From: Desulfurococcales archaeon | GTDB taxonomy: Archaea; Thermoproteota; Thermoprotei_A; Sulfolobales; NBVN01 | Assembly: GCA_023255955.1 (NCBI GenBank) | Contig: JAGDWD010000010.1 | Location: 98,765-131,590, forward strand | Length of the DNA: 32,826 nt | Direction of reading: 5' to 3' | Part shown: piece after piece, positions 17,223-24,435 of the stretch | Position numbering within the stretch: position 1 is the first letter of the stretch | Layout of the letters: each line of letters begins with the position of its first letter | Notes under the pieces: model-generated | The model's database searches: none | Told to the model about the DNA's origin: nothing | What the model saw: the letters and a program-made list of their open reading frames with translations, nothing else | Translations under genes and position numbers: made by a program

Positions 17223-17618
17223 GTGCAGTACTTGGAGGACTCCCTCCTCCAGGTAGTCAGACTAGATGAAATAGCTCTAAAATACAGAGTTAGCTGCGAG
17301 ATTTGCGGTAGTCAGGTAGCGATGATGTTTGACGGTCTTGAGGTGAGGATTATTGAGGAGGGAGGTGGTTACGTAGCTATGGTACAGCTACCGCTACCGG
17401 GGGAATACCTCGACGAGTACCTGGAGAGGGAATATATGAGGAGGTACTGCCTCTTTCTCAGCTTCGTTAGGGCTGGGGCACTAACCGGTATTAGGTACGA
17501 GCTGAGGGAGGAGATCCCGTCACTTATAGCTAGGATAGAACTCGGGAATCTAGGTAGTGCTGCGAGGTTTGTTGAGAGGGTAGCTCAGGCATATGAGGAG
17601 GTAAGAAATAGGTGTTGA
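17223..17618 (+). CDS. Unknown 131-aa protein next to htrA
   Basis: I do not recognise this family. It is a soluble alpha/beta protein of 131 aa. A CEIC pair (residues 26-29) lies near the N-terminus. Strands flank a glycine turn (EEGGGYVAMVQLPL), an acidic and tyrosine-rich helix (EYLDEYLEREYMRRY) follows, and there is a C-terminal helix. The GTG start lies 3 bases after the htrA stop with a GAGG sequence overlapping that stop, so translation is likely coupled. A role as cofactor or substrate adaptor of the protease is only a suggestion from position. Confidence 0.7.
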   Translation: MQYLEDSLLQVVRLDEIALKYRVSCEICGSQVAMMFDGLEVRIIEEGGGYVAMVQLPLPGEYLDEYLEREYMRRYCLFLSFVRAGALTGIRYELREEIPSLIARIELGNLGSAARFVERVAQAYEEVRNRC

Positions 17619-17627
17619 GCTAGCTAC

Positions 17628-18557
17628 CTACAGCCCGAAGATCTTGATTACATCCTTAGATGCGTAGCCCCAGGGCATTGACTGCGTGTTGTAGGCTCCG
17701 TGAGCTCTCCCATCTCTGTCTATGACTATCATACCTGCTGTATCAGCACCAAATCTAGCTGTGAACTCCTTCATCACCTCCTCAGACACCACCGCAGGGT
17801 CCCCACCTCCGCACATTCTATCAACTACCCTCAGGCTCAGGCTGAACATTATTATGTACTCACCTATACCGGTCGCTGAGGCAGCTCCACAGCTCGTAGC
17901 GTACAGCCCCGCACCGTAGATCGGTGAGTCCCCGACACGCCCAGGCATCTTCAGGAACACCCCGCCAGTACTCGTAGCAGCAGCTACCTCGTGCTCGGAG
18001 TCTACAGCAACAGCACCCACAGTGTCCCCGAGGCCGAAGAGCTTTAGCCAGAGCTGCTGCGACTTGGAGTAGAATTTCTGGGGGATCTCACCAGCTAAGA
18101 TCTTCTGCTTAGCCTCCTCATACATCTTCCTAACCCTCTCCGCTACGCCGGGATGCTTCGGGAGCCCGAGCCTCTCAGCTAGTCTATCAGCAGCCTCCCC
18201 GACCACCAGGACATGGTCCGTATTCTCGAGGACGTATCTTGCCAGCACAATGGGGTTCTTAGGGTACTTCACGAAAGCTACGGCACCCGCCCTACCGAGC
18301 TTGCTGTAAGCTACACCAGCATCCATACTCACAGAGCCTGTGAGATCTACTGTGCTACCGGTCCCAGCATTTAAGATCCCAGAGTCTTCGAGGACCTTAA
18401 CCGCCTCAACAACCATGTCTAGAGCAGACCCTGTCCTCGCAGCCCTCATCCCAGCATCCAGCGCAGCAGATACTACCTCTGAGACAGCCTTAGAGGATTC
18501 AGGGTCCCTAGGTTTCCTACCAGCCCCCGCGTGAACAGCTATAGCCGGAACAGGCAC
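17628..18557 (-). CDS. Isoaspartyl peptidase/L-asparaginase (Ntn hydrolase)
   Basis: This plant-type asparaginase / beta-aspartyl peptidase is made as a 309-aa precursor that cleaves itself before the nucleophile T179 (GDTVGAVAVD). N-terminal AIAVHAGAG, AGTGSTV (65-70) and SVSMDAG, and the later TSTGG and GDSPIYGAG motifs, all match the family. It hydrolyses isoaspartyl dipeptides and L-asparagine; isoaspartate repair is useful at high temperature. It converges on the htrA gene pair, ending 10 bases from it. Confidence 0.94.
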   Translation of the reverse strand: MPVPAIAVHAGAGRKPRDPESSKAVSEVVSAALDAGMRAARTGSALDMVVEAVKVLEDSGILNAGTGSTVDLTGSVSMDAGVAYSKLGRAGAVAFVKYPKNPIVLARYVLENTDHVLVVGEAADRLAERLGLPKHPGVAERVRKMYEEAKQKILAGEIPQKFYSKSQQLWLKLFGLGDTVGAVAVDSEHEVAAATSTGGVFLKMPGRVGDSPIYGAGLYATSCGAASATGIGEYIIMFSLSLRVVDRMCGGGDPAVVSEEVMKEFTARFGADTAGMIVIDRDGRAHGAYNTQSMPWGYASKDVIKIFGL

Positions 18558-18650
18558 CCGGCTCTCACCGTAGCTACTATCAAGCCTAGGTTAAAGTATT
18601 GGTATCTCAGCCTAGGACTACGTTAATATCTTGTTCCACACTACCTCCTG

Positions 18651-18947
18651 ATGGAAGCTGGTATGTCCTGCGATCATAAGTCTGAGTCAGAGAGGCTAGC
18701 TAGTGTACTGAGGTCGTATGGATTTGAGAAGGTGAGGGTCGAAGGCTACGGGAGCTACCACATCGTGGTAGTTGAGGTATGTGATGATTTCTACGTGTTT
18801 ACCTCGGTTTCCTGCTCCGACTCAACCTACTACTACGAGCTCGCTGTGGGGGACGAGAACTTCATTATAGCCCTAGAGAAGGTTCCGTGCTTAGATAGGG
18901 CTGTAGAGGTGATTAAGAAGGTCTATGAGCTGGCTGTGCCCCGCTAG
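18651..18947 (+). CDS. Unknown 98-aa protein
   Basis: I do not recognise this small soluble protein. An N-terminal helix (SESERLASVLRSYGF) is followed by three or four strands (KVRVEGY, HIVVVEVCDDFYVFTSVSC, YYYELAVGD, FIIALEK) and a C-terminal helix. Cysteines at 7, 43, 54 and 80 could form a metal site or disulfides. ATG at 18651, with a possible second start at residue 5. It is transcribed alone between two divergent or unrelated neighbours and is followed at once by the hairpin at 18952-18996. Confidence 0.65.
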   Translation: MEAGMSCDHKSESERLASVLRSYGFEKVRVEGYGSYHIVVVEVCDDFYVFTSVSCSDSTYYYELAVGDENFIIALEKVPCLDRAVEVIKKVYELAVPR

Positions 18948-18951
18948 ACTG

Positions 18952-18996
18952 ATCACCCCGCATCTTCACAGCCCTCAGAGGGCTCCTTGGGGTGAT
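18952..18996 (+). terminator. Long two-part hairpin after the 98-aa gene
   Basis: The outer arms ATCACCCC (18952-18959) and GGGGTGAT (18989-18996) pair perfectly. The inner arms AGCCC (18970-18974) and GGGCT (18980-18984) close on a TCAGA loop. The unpaired sides are unequal, 10 and 4 bases. It begins 5 bases after the stop codon at 18945-18947. No T-run follows, so it is not a classic terminator; an mRNA 3'-end structure or small structured RNA is equally possible. Confidence 0.5.
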
Positions 18997-19134
18997 GTGT
19001 GGTAGCGGGGCCGTGGTACCTTCTTTAGTGAGCTAATAAGTCCTCCTAGCTATCAGTCCCTGGTGTAGTGAATAGAGGGGAGTGAGGAGCTAGGGTACTG
19101 GGTTGGGAGGCTATCGAGAGGTTGCCGTCTCTGC

Positions 19135-20085
19135 ATGGCTGGGGCTAAGTCGGTCCTCTTCGTTACCGGTCTATGTCCTGAGGGTTGCTACTACTGCCCT
19201 ATATCTCCCCAGAGGAAGGGTAGGGACGTTACGTTCGTTAATGAGGTACCCGTATCAGATGTTAGGGACATAGTGGACGAGATTGCTGCCTCTATGTCTG
19301 AGGGGGTTGGGGTGACTGGTGGTGAGCCTATGCTGGTTTTGGATAGGGTTGTGACCGCCATAAGGGTTCTGAAGGAGGTCTTCGGTAAGGACTTCCACAT
19401 ACATCTCTACACCTCCGGCACCGGGGTTTCTAGGAGCTCCTTGGAGAGACTTGTCAGTGCCGGGCTGGACGAGCTCAGGGTCCATGTATTATCAAAGCTC
19501 TCGCTAGATGCCGTTAAAACAGCTCTCGAGTTCCCTGTGGACGTAGTTGCTGAGAACCCGGTGATCCCAGGTAGCTCGAAGTGGTTAGTGGAGCTTATTA
19601 CTGAGCTGGATAGGTTGGGGGTTAGGTACGTGAACCTCAACGAGCTGGAGGTCAGTGAGTTGAACGCGGACTCCCTAGCTATGAGGGGGTTCAAGACCTC
19701 ACCTAACGGTAGGTCAGTAGCAGGTTCTAGGGAGACAGCACTCACCGTCCTCATGTGGGTTGAGGATGAGGGACTGGAAATCTCTGTCCATTACTGCCCA
19801 GCTATCTACAAGGACAGGCACCAGTATCCGAAGAGACTTAATAGAAGGGCTACCGCAACTAAGAGGGTGTTCGAGGAGGTGGAGGGAGGTCTAGTTAGGT
19901 GGGTTGAGCTAGGACACTCAGGACTAGCGCGGAGTCTTTACCTAGCTGACATGGCTATAAAACTTGGGGAAGTGTTCGCCATCCACCCGAGGATCGGTAG
20001 GGAGCTGAGATCCGGTAAAGTAGTTGAAGCCCTCCCACTCAGCCCTAGGAAAGTGCTGAACGAATATGAGGTGAGTGAGGAATGA
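19135..20085 (+). CDS. Radical SAM enzyme with N-terminal extension out of frame
   Basis: C14-x3-C18-x2-C21 (LCPEGCYYCP) is the radical SAM 4Fe-4S motif, and GVTGGEP (57-63) contacts SAM. Further cysteines such as HYCPAIY near residue 220 may hold another site. Reaction unknown. The ATG at 19135 is probably internal: the same frame is open upstream to 19072 and encodes LGYWVGRLSRGCRLC directly before it, which adds a CxxC pair that I associate with archaeal members of this group. That stretch has no start of its own; dropping one G from the GGGG run 19077-19080 would join it to a GTG at 19068. It is coupled to the next gene by a 4-base ATGA overlap. Confidence 0.85.
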   Translation: MAGAKSVLFVTGLCPEGCYYCPISPQRKGRDVTFVNEVPVSDVRDIVDEIAASMSEGVGVTGGEPMLVLDRVVTAIRVLKEVFGKDFHIHLYTSGTGVSRSSLERLVSAGLDELRVHVLSKLSLDAVKTALEFPVDVVAENPVIPGSSKWLVELITELDRLGVRYVNLNELEVSELNADSLAMRGFKTSPNGRSVAGSRETALTVLMWVEDEGLEISVHYCPAIYKDRHQYPKRLNRRATATKRVFEEVEGGLVRWVELGHSGLARSLYLADMAIKLGEVFAIHPRIGRELRSGKVVEALPLSPRKVLNEYEVSEE

Positions 20086-20528
20086 TGAGACTGGAAGTGA
20101 GGGATCTAAACAAGCTCCTCAAGTACTTCGCCGACCTAGGCTACACCATAGTTGAAGGCCCTCACGCAGTCCTCCACGACGGATCTGAGGTAGGCTCGTG
20201 GACCCTCCTCAAGGGGTCTGAAGTGGTTGGTGAGTTAATAGCTCACTACATAGACAGCCACTACTACGCCCTCATGAAGACGGAGGGAGCTTCGGATAGG
20301 GAGGTGATGGAGGCGCTCCTACACGTCCACAGCGCGGAGCTCTGGAGGGTCCCGGTGGAGGAGGTAGTGCTGATAGCCTCCGAGGACCTCTCCAGGGAGA
20401 TAGTAAAGTACGAGGACAGTATACCGTCAGAAGAAGCTGAGGAAGCCTTAGCTCACTACAAGCTGAGAGAGACAAAAATAATCGATAGATTCCTCAGAAG
20501 GCTACTGGAGCCCACAGAAGAACAATAA
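20082..20528 (+). CDS. Unknown 148-aa protein coupled to the radical SAM gene
   Basis: I do not recognise this family. The protein is acidic and soluble. An N-terminal helix and strand (LLKYFADLGYTIVEGPHAVL) are followed by a small sheet and long helices rich in Glu. Histidines occur in HDGS, AHYIDSHYY and HVHSAEL. Its start overlaps the radical SAM stop (ATGA), which strongly suggests both are made together and perhaps form a complex or act on the same substrate. The TATA-like element for the following tRNA overlaps its last codons. Confidence 0.75.
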   Translation: MMRLEVRDLNKLLKYFADLGYTIVEGPHAVLHDGSEVGSWTLLKGSEVVGELIAHYIDSHYYALMKTEGASDREVMEALLHVHSAELWRVPVEEVVLIASEDLSREIVKYEDSIPSEEAEEALAHYKLRETKIIDRFLRRLLEPTEEQ

Positions 20529-20531
20529 AAG
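20524..20531 (+). promoter_or_regulatory. Probable TATA box of tRNA-Arg
   Basis: AATAAAAG lies 21-28 bases before the tRNA 5' end and overlaps the stop codon of the 148-aa gene, so the tRNA appears to have its own promoter. Confidence 0.5.
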
Positions 20532-20551
20532 CTCCACCAGGAAGTCAGTAG

Positions 20552-20626
20552 GGGCCCGTGGCCCAGCCAGGATAGGGCGCCGGCCTGCGGAGCCGGAGGT
20601 CCCGGGTTCAAATCCCGGCGGGCCCG
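20552..20626 (+). tRNA. tRNA-Arg (anticodon GCG)
   Basis: A complete 75-base cloverleaf can be drawn by eye. Acceptor GGGCCCG pairs with CGGGCCC plus discriminator G. The D stem is GCCC/GGGC. The anticodon stem is CCGGC/GCCGG with loop CTGCGGA, anticodon GCG at 20587-20589. The variable loop is 5 bases, and the T stem is CCGGG/CCCGG with loop TTCAAAT. There is no intron and CCA is not encoded. GCG reads CGC/CGT arginine codons, which are rare in these genes compared with AGG/AGA. Confidence 0.95.
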
Positions 20627-20746
20627 CTAGTTCCTTAATCACTTAATGAAACTACTCCGCGTAATTGACCTCCCCAAGTGTGATGGAAATTACTAGTCAG
20701 TGTTGCCGTAAAGAGTTTTCGATAGCTAGATCTACCTTAGCAAGCG

Positions 20747-20755
20747 TTTTTAAAG
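20747..20755 (+). promoter_or_regulatory. Probable TATA box of the restriction-modification operon
   Basis: TTTTTAAAG predicts a transcript start near 20778. That is about 24 bases before a 36-codon ORF at 20802 but over 110 bases before the large methyltransferase ORF, unusual where most leaders are short. Confidence 0.45.
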
Positions 20756-20801
20756 TTCCCCAACTGCAGATCCTTTTCGAACATCTCTAGTCGTTAACAG
20801 G

Positions 20802-20912
20802 ATGAGAATTATGTGTCGTGCTATGCGTATTGGAGGATCCGATCCTTTGGATTGGACTACTAGGCGTATTGTTAAGGGTATGTTAATAAGTGATGCCGGC
20901 AATTTGTATTGA
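20802..20912 (+). CDS. Small ORF leading into the restriction-modification gene
   Basis: This ATG-initiated ORF of 36 codons contains the peptide DPLDWTTRRIVKGMLISD and ends inside the start of the large methyltransferase ORF (20890). It is the first start codon after the predicted promoter. It may be a leader peptide, a small control protein, or the true N-terminus of the methyltransferase: adding or removing one base between 20890 and 20910 would fuse the two frames. I cannot choose among these. Confidence 0.35.
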   Translation: MRIMCRAMRIGGSDPLDWTTRRIVKGMLISDAGNLY

Positions 20913-23232
20913 GACGGAGTGTGGGTTAGTTATGCCTGAAGTCTCAGAATACGTTGTTAACGTTAAGCTCGCTGAGATTCTCAGTGAGGAATTCAGCATT
21001 GACTGTAGAGCTGAGAGAGTAGTTAGTCGTAGAAGACCGGACGTGAGGTGTTACTATAGAGGGTTTAGAATAGGTGTGGAGGCTTCATACGATAGAGTTG
21101 ATGCTGAGGAGGATGCTGAGCAGAGAATTGAGAAAGATCTTGCGGACATAGCTATAGCTTTGTGGATTAAGACTCGCTATAGTGATACTCCTGAGCAGGA
21201 ACTCTATGAGAGCATTAAGAGGTCAAGATTTGATGTAAAGATCTTCATTCCAATAGAACCTACTGGATTACTTAAATACATTGAAAGTAGGTCTGGACTA
21301 ACAGCTGAGCCCGCCACTCAATGGCTTACCGATATCGATATTCCCACACTCGGAGCTCTAATAAAGGACAGCATAGAGTTCGTAATTAAGGAAGAGGAGG
21401 TTGAAGCTAGAATTAAGGAGCTACAGAACAAAATAAACGACTTCATCAGAGTACTGTCAAGTCTTGAAAGCGCGCGTTTAGTGCGGGAGAATATATACAA
21501 CATACTCTACAAACTTTACGGCCTCTCGGTTACTGAAGCTAGAGAACCTGAGATAGTCTTCGGCCATGCTGGTCTCTCCATACTTCTATCAGCGATATTC
21601 TATGAACACGTAAGGTTTAAGCACGGGCTCCCACCGCTCTCGGAGTACGTTGGTAGATATGGTGCTATAGAAGGTCTTAGAAGGGCTCTCGAGGATTTAC
21701 TTAAGATAGACTATAGGGCAGCTCTCGAGTTAGCTATAGAGATACTAAACACTTTGCCGGGTGAAATGAGTAGAAGTGTGGAGAGTCTTATAGATCTCGC
21801 ACACGTAATTGCCTCAAATACCGCTCTACTAAGGAAGGACTTCGCTGGTAGGGTGTACCATAAGATAACTGGTGATATAGCTGTTAGGAAGGGGTTCGCA
21901 ACATTCTATACTGAGGTTCCGGCAGCGTATCTACTAGCATACCTAGCTACGTTAAGCTTGCTGGGATTAGATAGGAGGGATATTCCCAGCCTAACTAGGG
22001 AGGAAGTTCTCAACGTTATCGAGAGAATTAAGGAGGTTAAGGTAGGGGATTTCGCTTGCGGTAGTGGGACCCTCCTCACAGCATCTTACAGTGCTTTAAT
22101 GCGTATAGCATCGGAGCTTAACTACTACCACTACCTCGACTTAGATCTCGATGAAGTTGGGAGGGTGATTGTTGAGAACAACATCTACGGTATTGACGCG
22201 CTTAGATATGCTTCTCAGATAACGGCAGTAAACCTAGCACTAATAGCTCCGGGCACTATATCGAAGGAGAATATATTCACGATATGTTTGGGTGTTACAT
22301 CTAGTAGGATCCCACTACTCGGAAGTCTGGAGCTGATTAATGATAGTAGGAAGGTGGGCGGGCTCCTAGCCTTCATCGAGAAAGAATTTCGGGAAACCGT
22401 GAAGAGAACCACAGTTGAGGGTGTGGAGGGTAAGTTCTCGATACCTGAAACCTTCGACTTGATCATCATGAACCCACCATTTACGAGAGCTACTGGTAGA
22501 ACCGAAGGTTTTACTGGGAGTAGAGGACTCTTCGGATTCATAGCAGATGAAAATTCGCGGAAAATTCTTATTGATGCCTACGAGAAAGTTAAGGAGAGAG
22601 TACGTGAAGACTTGAGGAGCATTGCTGAAGATAGTTCCCAAATACTTCCAGCACATATTCAGAGAATACTGAAGGGGGAGGAGGGGTTAAAGCAGTACCT
22701 AGCTATTGGACAGGCAGGTGAGGCCCTCCTCTTTCTCTACTTAGCGTACAGATACGTTAAAGACGGTGGAGTCATAGCTTTCGTTCTACCGAGAACCCTC
22801 CTTGCCGGGGTATCGTGGTTCCTAGCTAGAGTCCTACTAGCAACGAAGTTCCACCTAAAGTACGTAGTAGTTAGTAACGACCCTGAGAGAGGCTACAACT
22901 TCTCGGAGAGTACGTTATTAAGTGAGACACTGATAGTTGCTGAGAGAACAGACACTCATAGTGATGATGAGGAAACAGTATTCGTAAACCTCGTAAGGAA
23001 GCCTTCATCCGCTTTAGAAGCTTCTACCTTCGCTAGTGAGGTCATTAGATCTACCCGTAGAAACACACCGTATGTAGAGCTACTAGGCAGGGTTAGAGCT
23101 ACGATAACAAGGATCCGCAGAAAGGAGCTTCTAGAACACGTAAATAACTGGCACGTATTTGTAGCTACCCCGGATAGCCGTCTTCTGGATGTATATAGAG
23201 AGCTCACTAAGGGGTATGTGGTGGGATTATGA
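20890..23232 (+). CDS. Restriction-modification enzyme, N6-adenine methyltransferase part (Eco57I/type IIG-like)
   Basis: This 780-aa protein has a possible nuclease domain, a helical linker and an adenine methyltransferase. Residues 48-66 read RRPD...GVEAS: P50-D51 then E64-x-S66, like PD-(D/E)xK nucleases but with Ser where the catalytic Lys is expected. Methyltransferase motif X lies at 328-345 (GDIAVRKGFATFYTEVP), motif I (SAM binding) at 386-393 (GDFACGSG) and motif IV (catalytic) at 523-531 (DLIIMNPPF). The target-recognition part continues in the next ORF, overlapped by ATGA. Start at GTG 20890 or ATG 20893; ATG 20932 is also possible. It probably acts as a phage/plasmid defence enzyme, or as a solitary methylase if the nuclease is dead. 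Confidence 0.82.
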   Translation: MMPAICIETECGLVMPEVSEYVVNVKLAEILSEEFSIDCRAERVVSRRRPDVRCYYRGFRIGVEASYDRVDAEEDAEQRIEKDLADIAIALWIKTRYSDTPEQELYESIKRSRFDVKIFIPIEPTGLLKYIESRSGLTAEPATQWLTDIDIPTLGALIKDSIEFVIKEEEVEARIKELQNKINDFIRVLSSLESARLVRENIYNILYKLYGLSVTEAREPEIVFGHAGLSILLSAIFYEHVRFKHGLPPLSEYVGRYGAIEGLRRALEDLLKIDYRAALELAIEILNTLPGEMSRSVESLIDLAHVIASNTALLRKDFAGRVYHKITGDIAVRKGFATFYTEVPAAYLLAYLATLSLLGLDRRDIPSLTREEVLNVIERIKEVKVGDFACGSGTLLTASYSALMRIASELNYYHYLDLDLDEVGRVIVENNIYGIDALRYASQITAVNLALIAPGTISKENIFTICLGVTSSRIPLLGSLELINDSRKVGGLLAFIEKEFRETVKRTTVEGVEGKFSIPETFDLIIMNPPFTRATGRTEGFTGSRGLFGFIADENSRKILIDAYEKVKERVREDLRSIAEDSSQILPAHIQRILKGEEGLKQYLAIGQAGEALLFLYLAYRYVKDGGVIAFVLPRTLLAGVSWFLARVLLATKFHLKYVVVSNDPERGYNFSESTLLSETLIVAERTDTHSDDEETVFVNLVRKPSSALEASTFASEVIRSTRRNTPYVELLGRVRATITRIRRKELLEHVNNWHVFVATPDSRLLDVYRELTKGYVVGL

Positions 23233-23966
23233 AGAGGATTATAGCTGTACCCATCGCAAGGCTTATAGACGTTGTTGAGAGTGTCGGTATAGATTCACCA
23301 CGATTCCACGATCATTTTAGTAGGAGTGTTGGTAGAACTCCTTACCCGGTCGTCTATAGTGGTGAGGAGGCTGTCAGAACCAGGATGCTTGTTAAGCCTA
23401 ACTGCTATGTCGTCCCTAAGGATAGTAAGGGTGTAGATCTATTCAAGAAGTATAGTTCGAGAGTCCTCGTTCCAGATAGGATATGGTGGGATACTGCTCA
23501 CGTTATAGCTATATATGCCTCGGAGCCTGTCATCTCAAACATCTTCTACGCAGTTAGGCTTAAGTGTAATTCTCCAGAAGCTGAGAAGGTCCTCGTCTTA
23601 TGGCTTAACACTACGTGGGGAATTCTCTCTGTTTTAATGAACAGGGCAGAGACGCGGGGACGGTGGACGAGGTTGAAGGTAGCTCATTGGATGCTCTTAC
23701 CGGTATTAGATGTATGCTCCCTCAATAAAGAAACATTGAGACGTTTAGCTGAAGTCTTCGATAGATACGCTAGTAACGATCCCGGAAGAATACCTAGTCA
23801 ATACGACCCAGAAAAACCGAGTCCTGTTAGGCTCGGTATTGACGTGGAGTTCATTAAAGCTTACAACCCATCTATAAACGAGGACTCCATTAAAGAAGAG
23901 CTGAAGAACCTTTACAAGCACATGGATATAGCACTAAAATCGTGGGTAGGATTAGAGGTTCTTTAA
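23229..23966 (+). CDS. Target-recognition part of the restriction-modification enzyme
   Basis: This 245-aa ORF has features of the C-terminal region of Eco57I-like single-chain enzymes: a GIDSPRFHDHF segment followed by TPYPVVY, then LVPDRIWWDTAHVIAIYA and LWLNTTWGILSVLMNRAETR, the pattern that ends the target-recognition domain. Known relatives, as I recall them, carry this fused to the methyltransferase. Here it starts with ATG overlapping the upstream stop (ATGA), so it may be a genuinely split subunit made by coupled translation. One missing base near 23224-23228 would give a single chain of about 1,026 aa. It should supply DNA sequence specificity. Confidence 0.72.
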   Translation: MKRIIAVPIARLIDVVESVGIDSPRFHDHFSRSVGRTPYPVVYSGEEAVRTRMLVKPNCYVVPKDSKGVDLFKKYSSRVLVPDRIWWDTAHVIAIYASEPVISNIFYAVRLKCNSPEAEKVLVLWLNTTWGILSVLMNRAETRGRWTRLKVAHWMLLPVLDVCSLNKETLRRLAEVFDRYASNDPGRIPSQYDPEKPSPVRLGIDVEFIKAYNPSINEDSIKEELKNLYKHMDIALKSWVGLEVL

Positions 23967-24228
23967 ATTAGTGATAGCTTCTTATTCATGTTGGAAATAA
24001 GAACTTTATTCTCCCACACCGTCGCGTTGGCTGTAGATGTCTGCCTCTAAGTTACCTTGATATTGAAGACTCTAGATGAGAGGAACTACCTAGAATCTGG
24101 CCCTACATAGCCCAGATAATGTCTATCACCTATGTAACTACTAGGAGAGGGCCCCACCTAGAACCCTATGCTCAGGGCCTTAAGGTTCTCTCCCAATAAG
24201 CTAGGGGCTAAACTTTTGCTACATAGGG

Positions 24229-24427
24229 ATGCCGGATATGAGCGTGTTCCTACCCGAGGGGGTGTACGAGGTAGTGGAGGCTGAGAGACGTAACATGAGA
24301 GTGTCGACGTACATAAACCAGGCGTTTTGTGAGTAAGACGAGATACTCGGGAGATAGGAGAGTAATGGCCTACACACTGCTAACTGTCCTGGATAGGTTG
24401 GGGCAGATACTCGCGGAGCGGGAGTGA
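24229..24427 (+). pseudogene. Ribbon-helix-helix (CopG-like) regulator with one frameshift
   Basis: The first frame gives MPDMSVFLPEGVYEVVEAER and VSTYINQAF: a short strand and two helices, the RHH DNA-binding fold found in antitoxins and small repressors. It then meets a stop at 24334. Removing one T from the TTTT run 24325-24328 moves to a frame that continues through VSKTRYSGDRRVMAYTLLTVLDRLGQILAERE (here split only for reading) to 24427, total 65 aa. It could be an antitoxin or a control gene of the restriction system 260 bases upstream; no toxin is visible next to it. The intervening 262 bases hold the inverted repeat TACATAG/CTATGTA (24104-24110, 24130-24136) and nothing else I recognise. 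Confidence 0.6.
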
Positions 24428-24435
24428 TAAAAAAG

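Noticed and set aside
24087-24227. Repeated ACCTAGAA and CTACATAG words before the RHH gene
   Set aside because: Short and imperfect; mentioned with the RHH gene but not enough for a repeat call.
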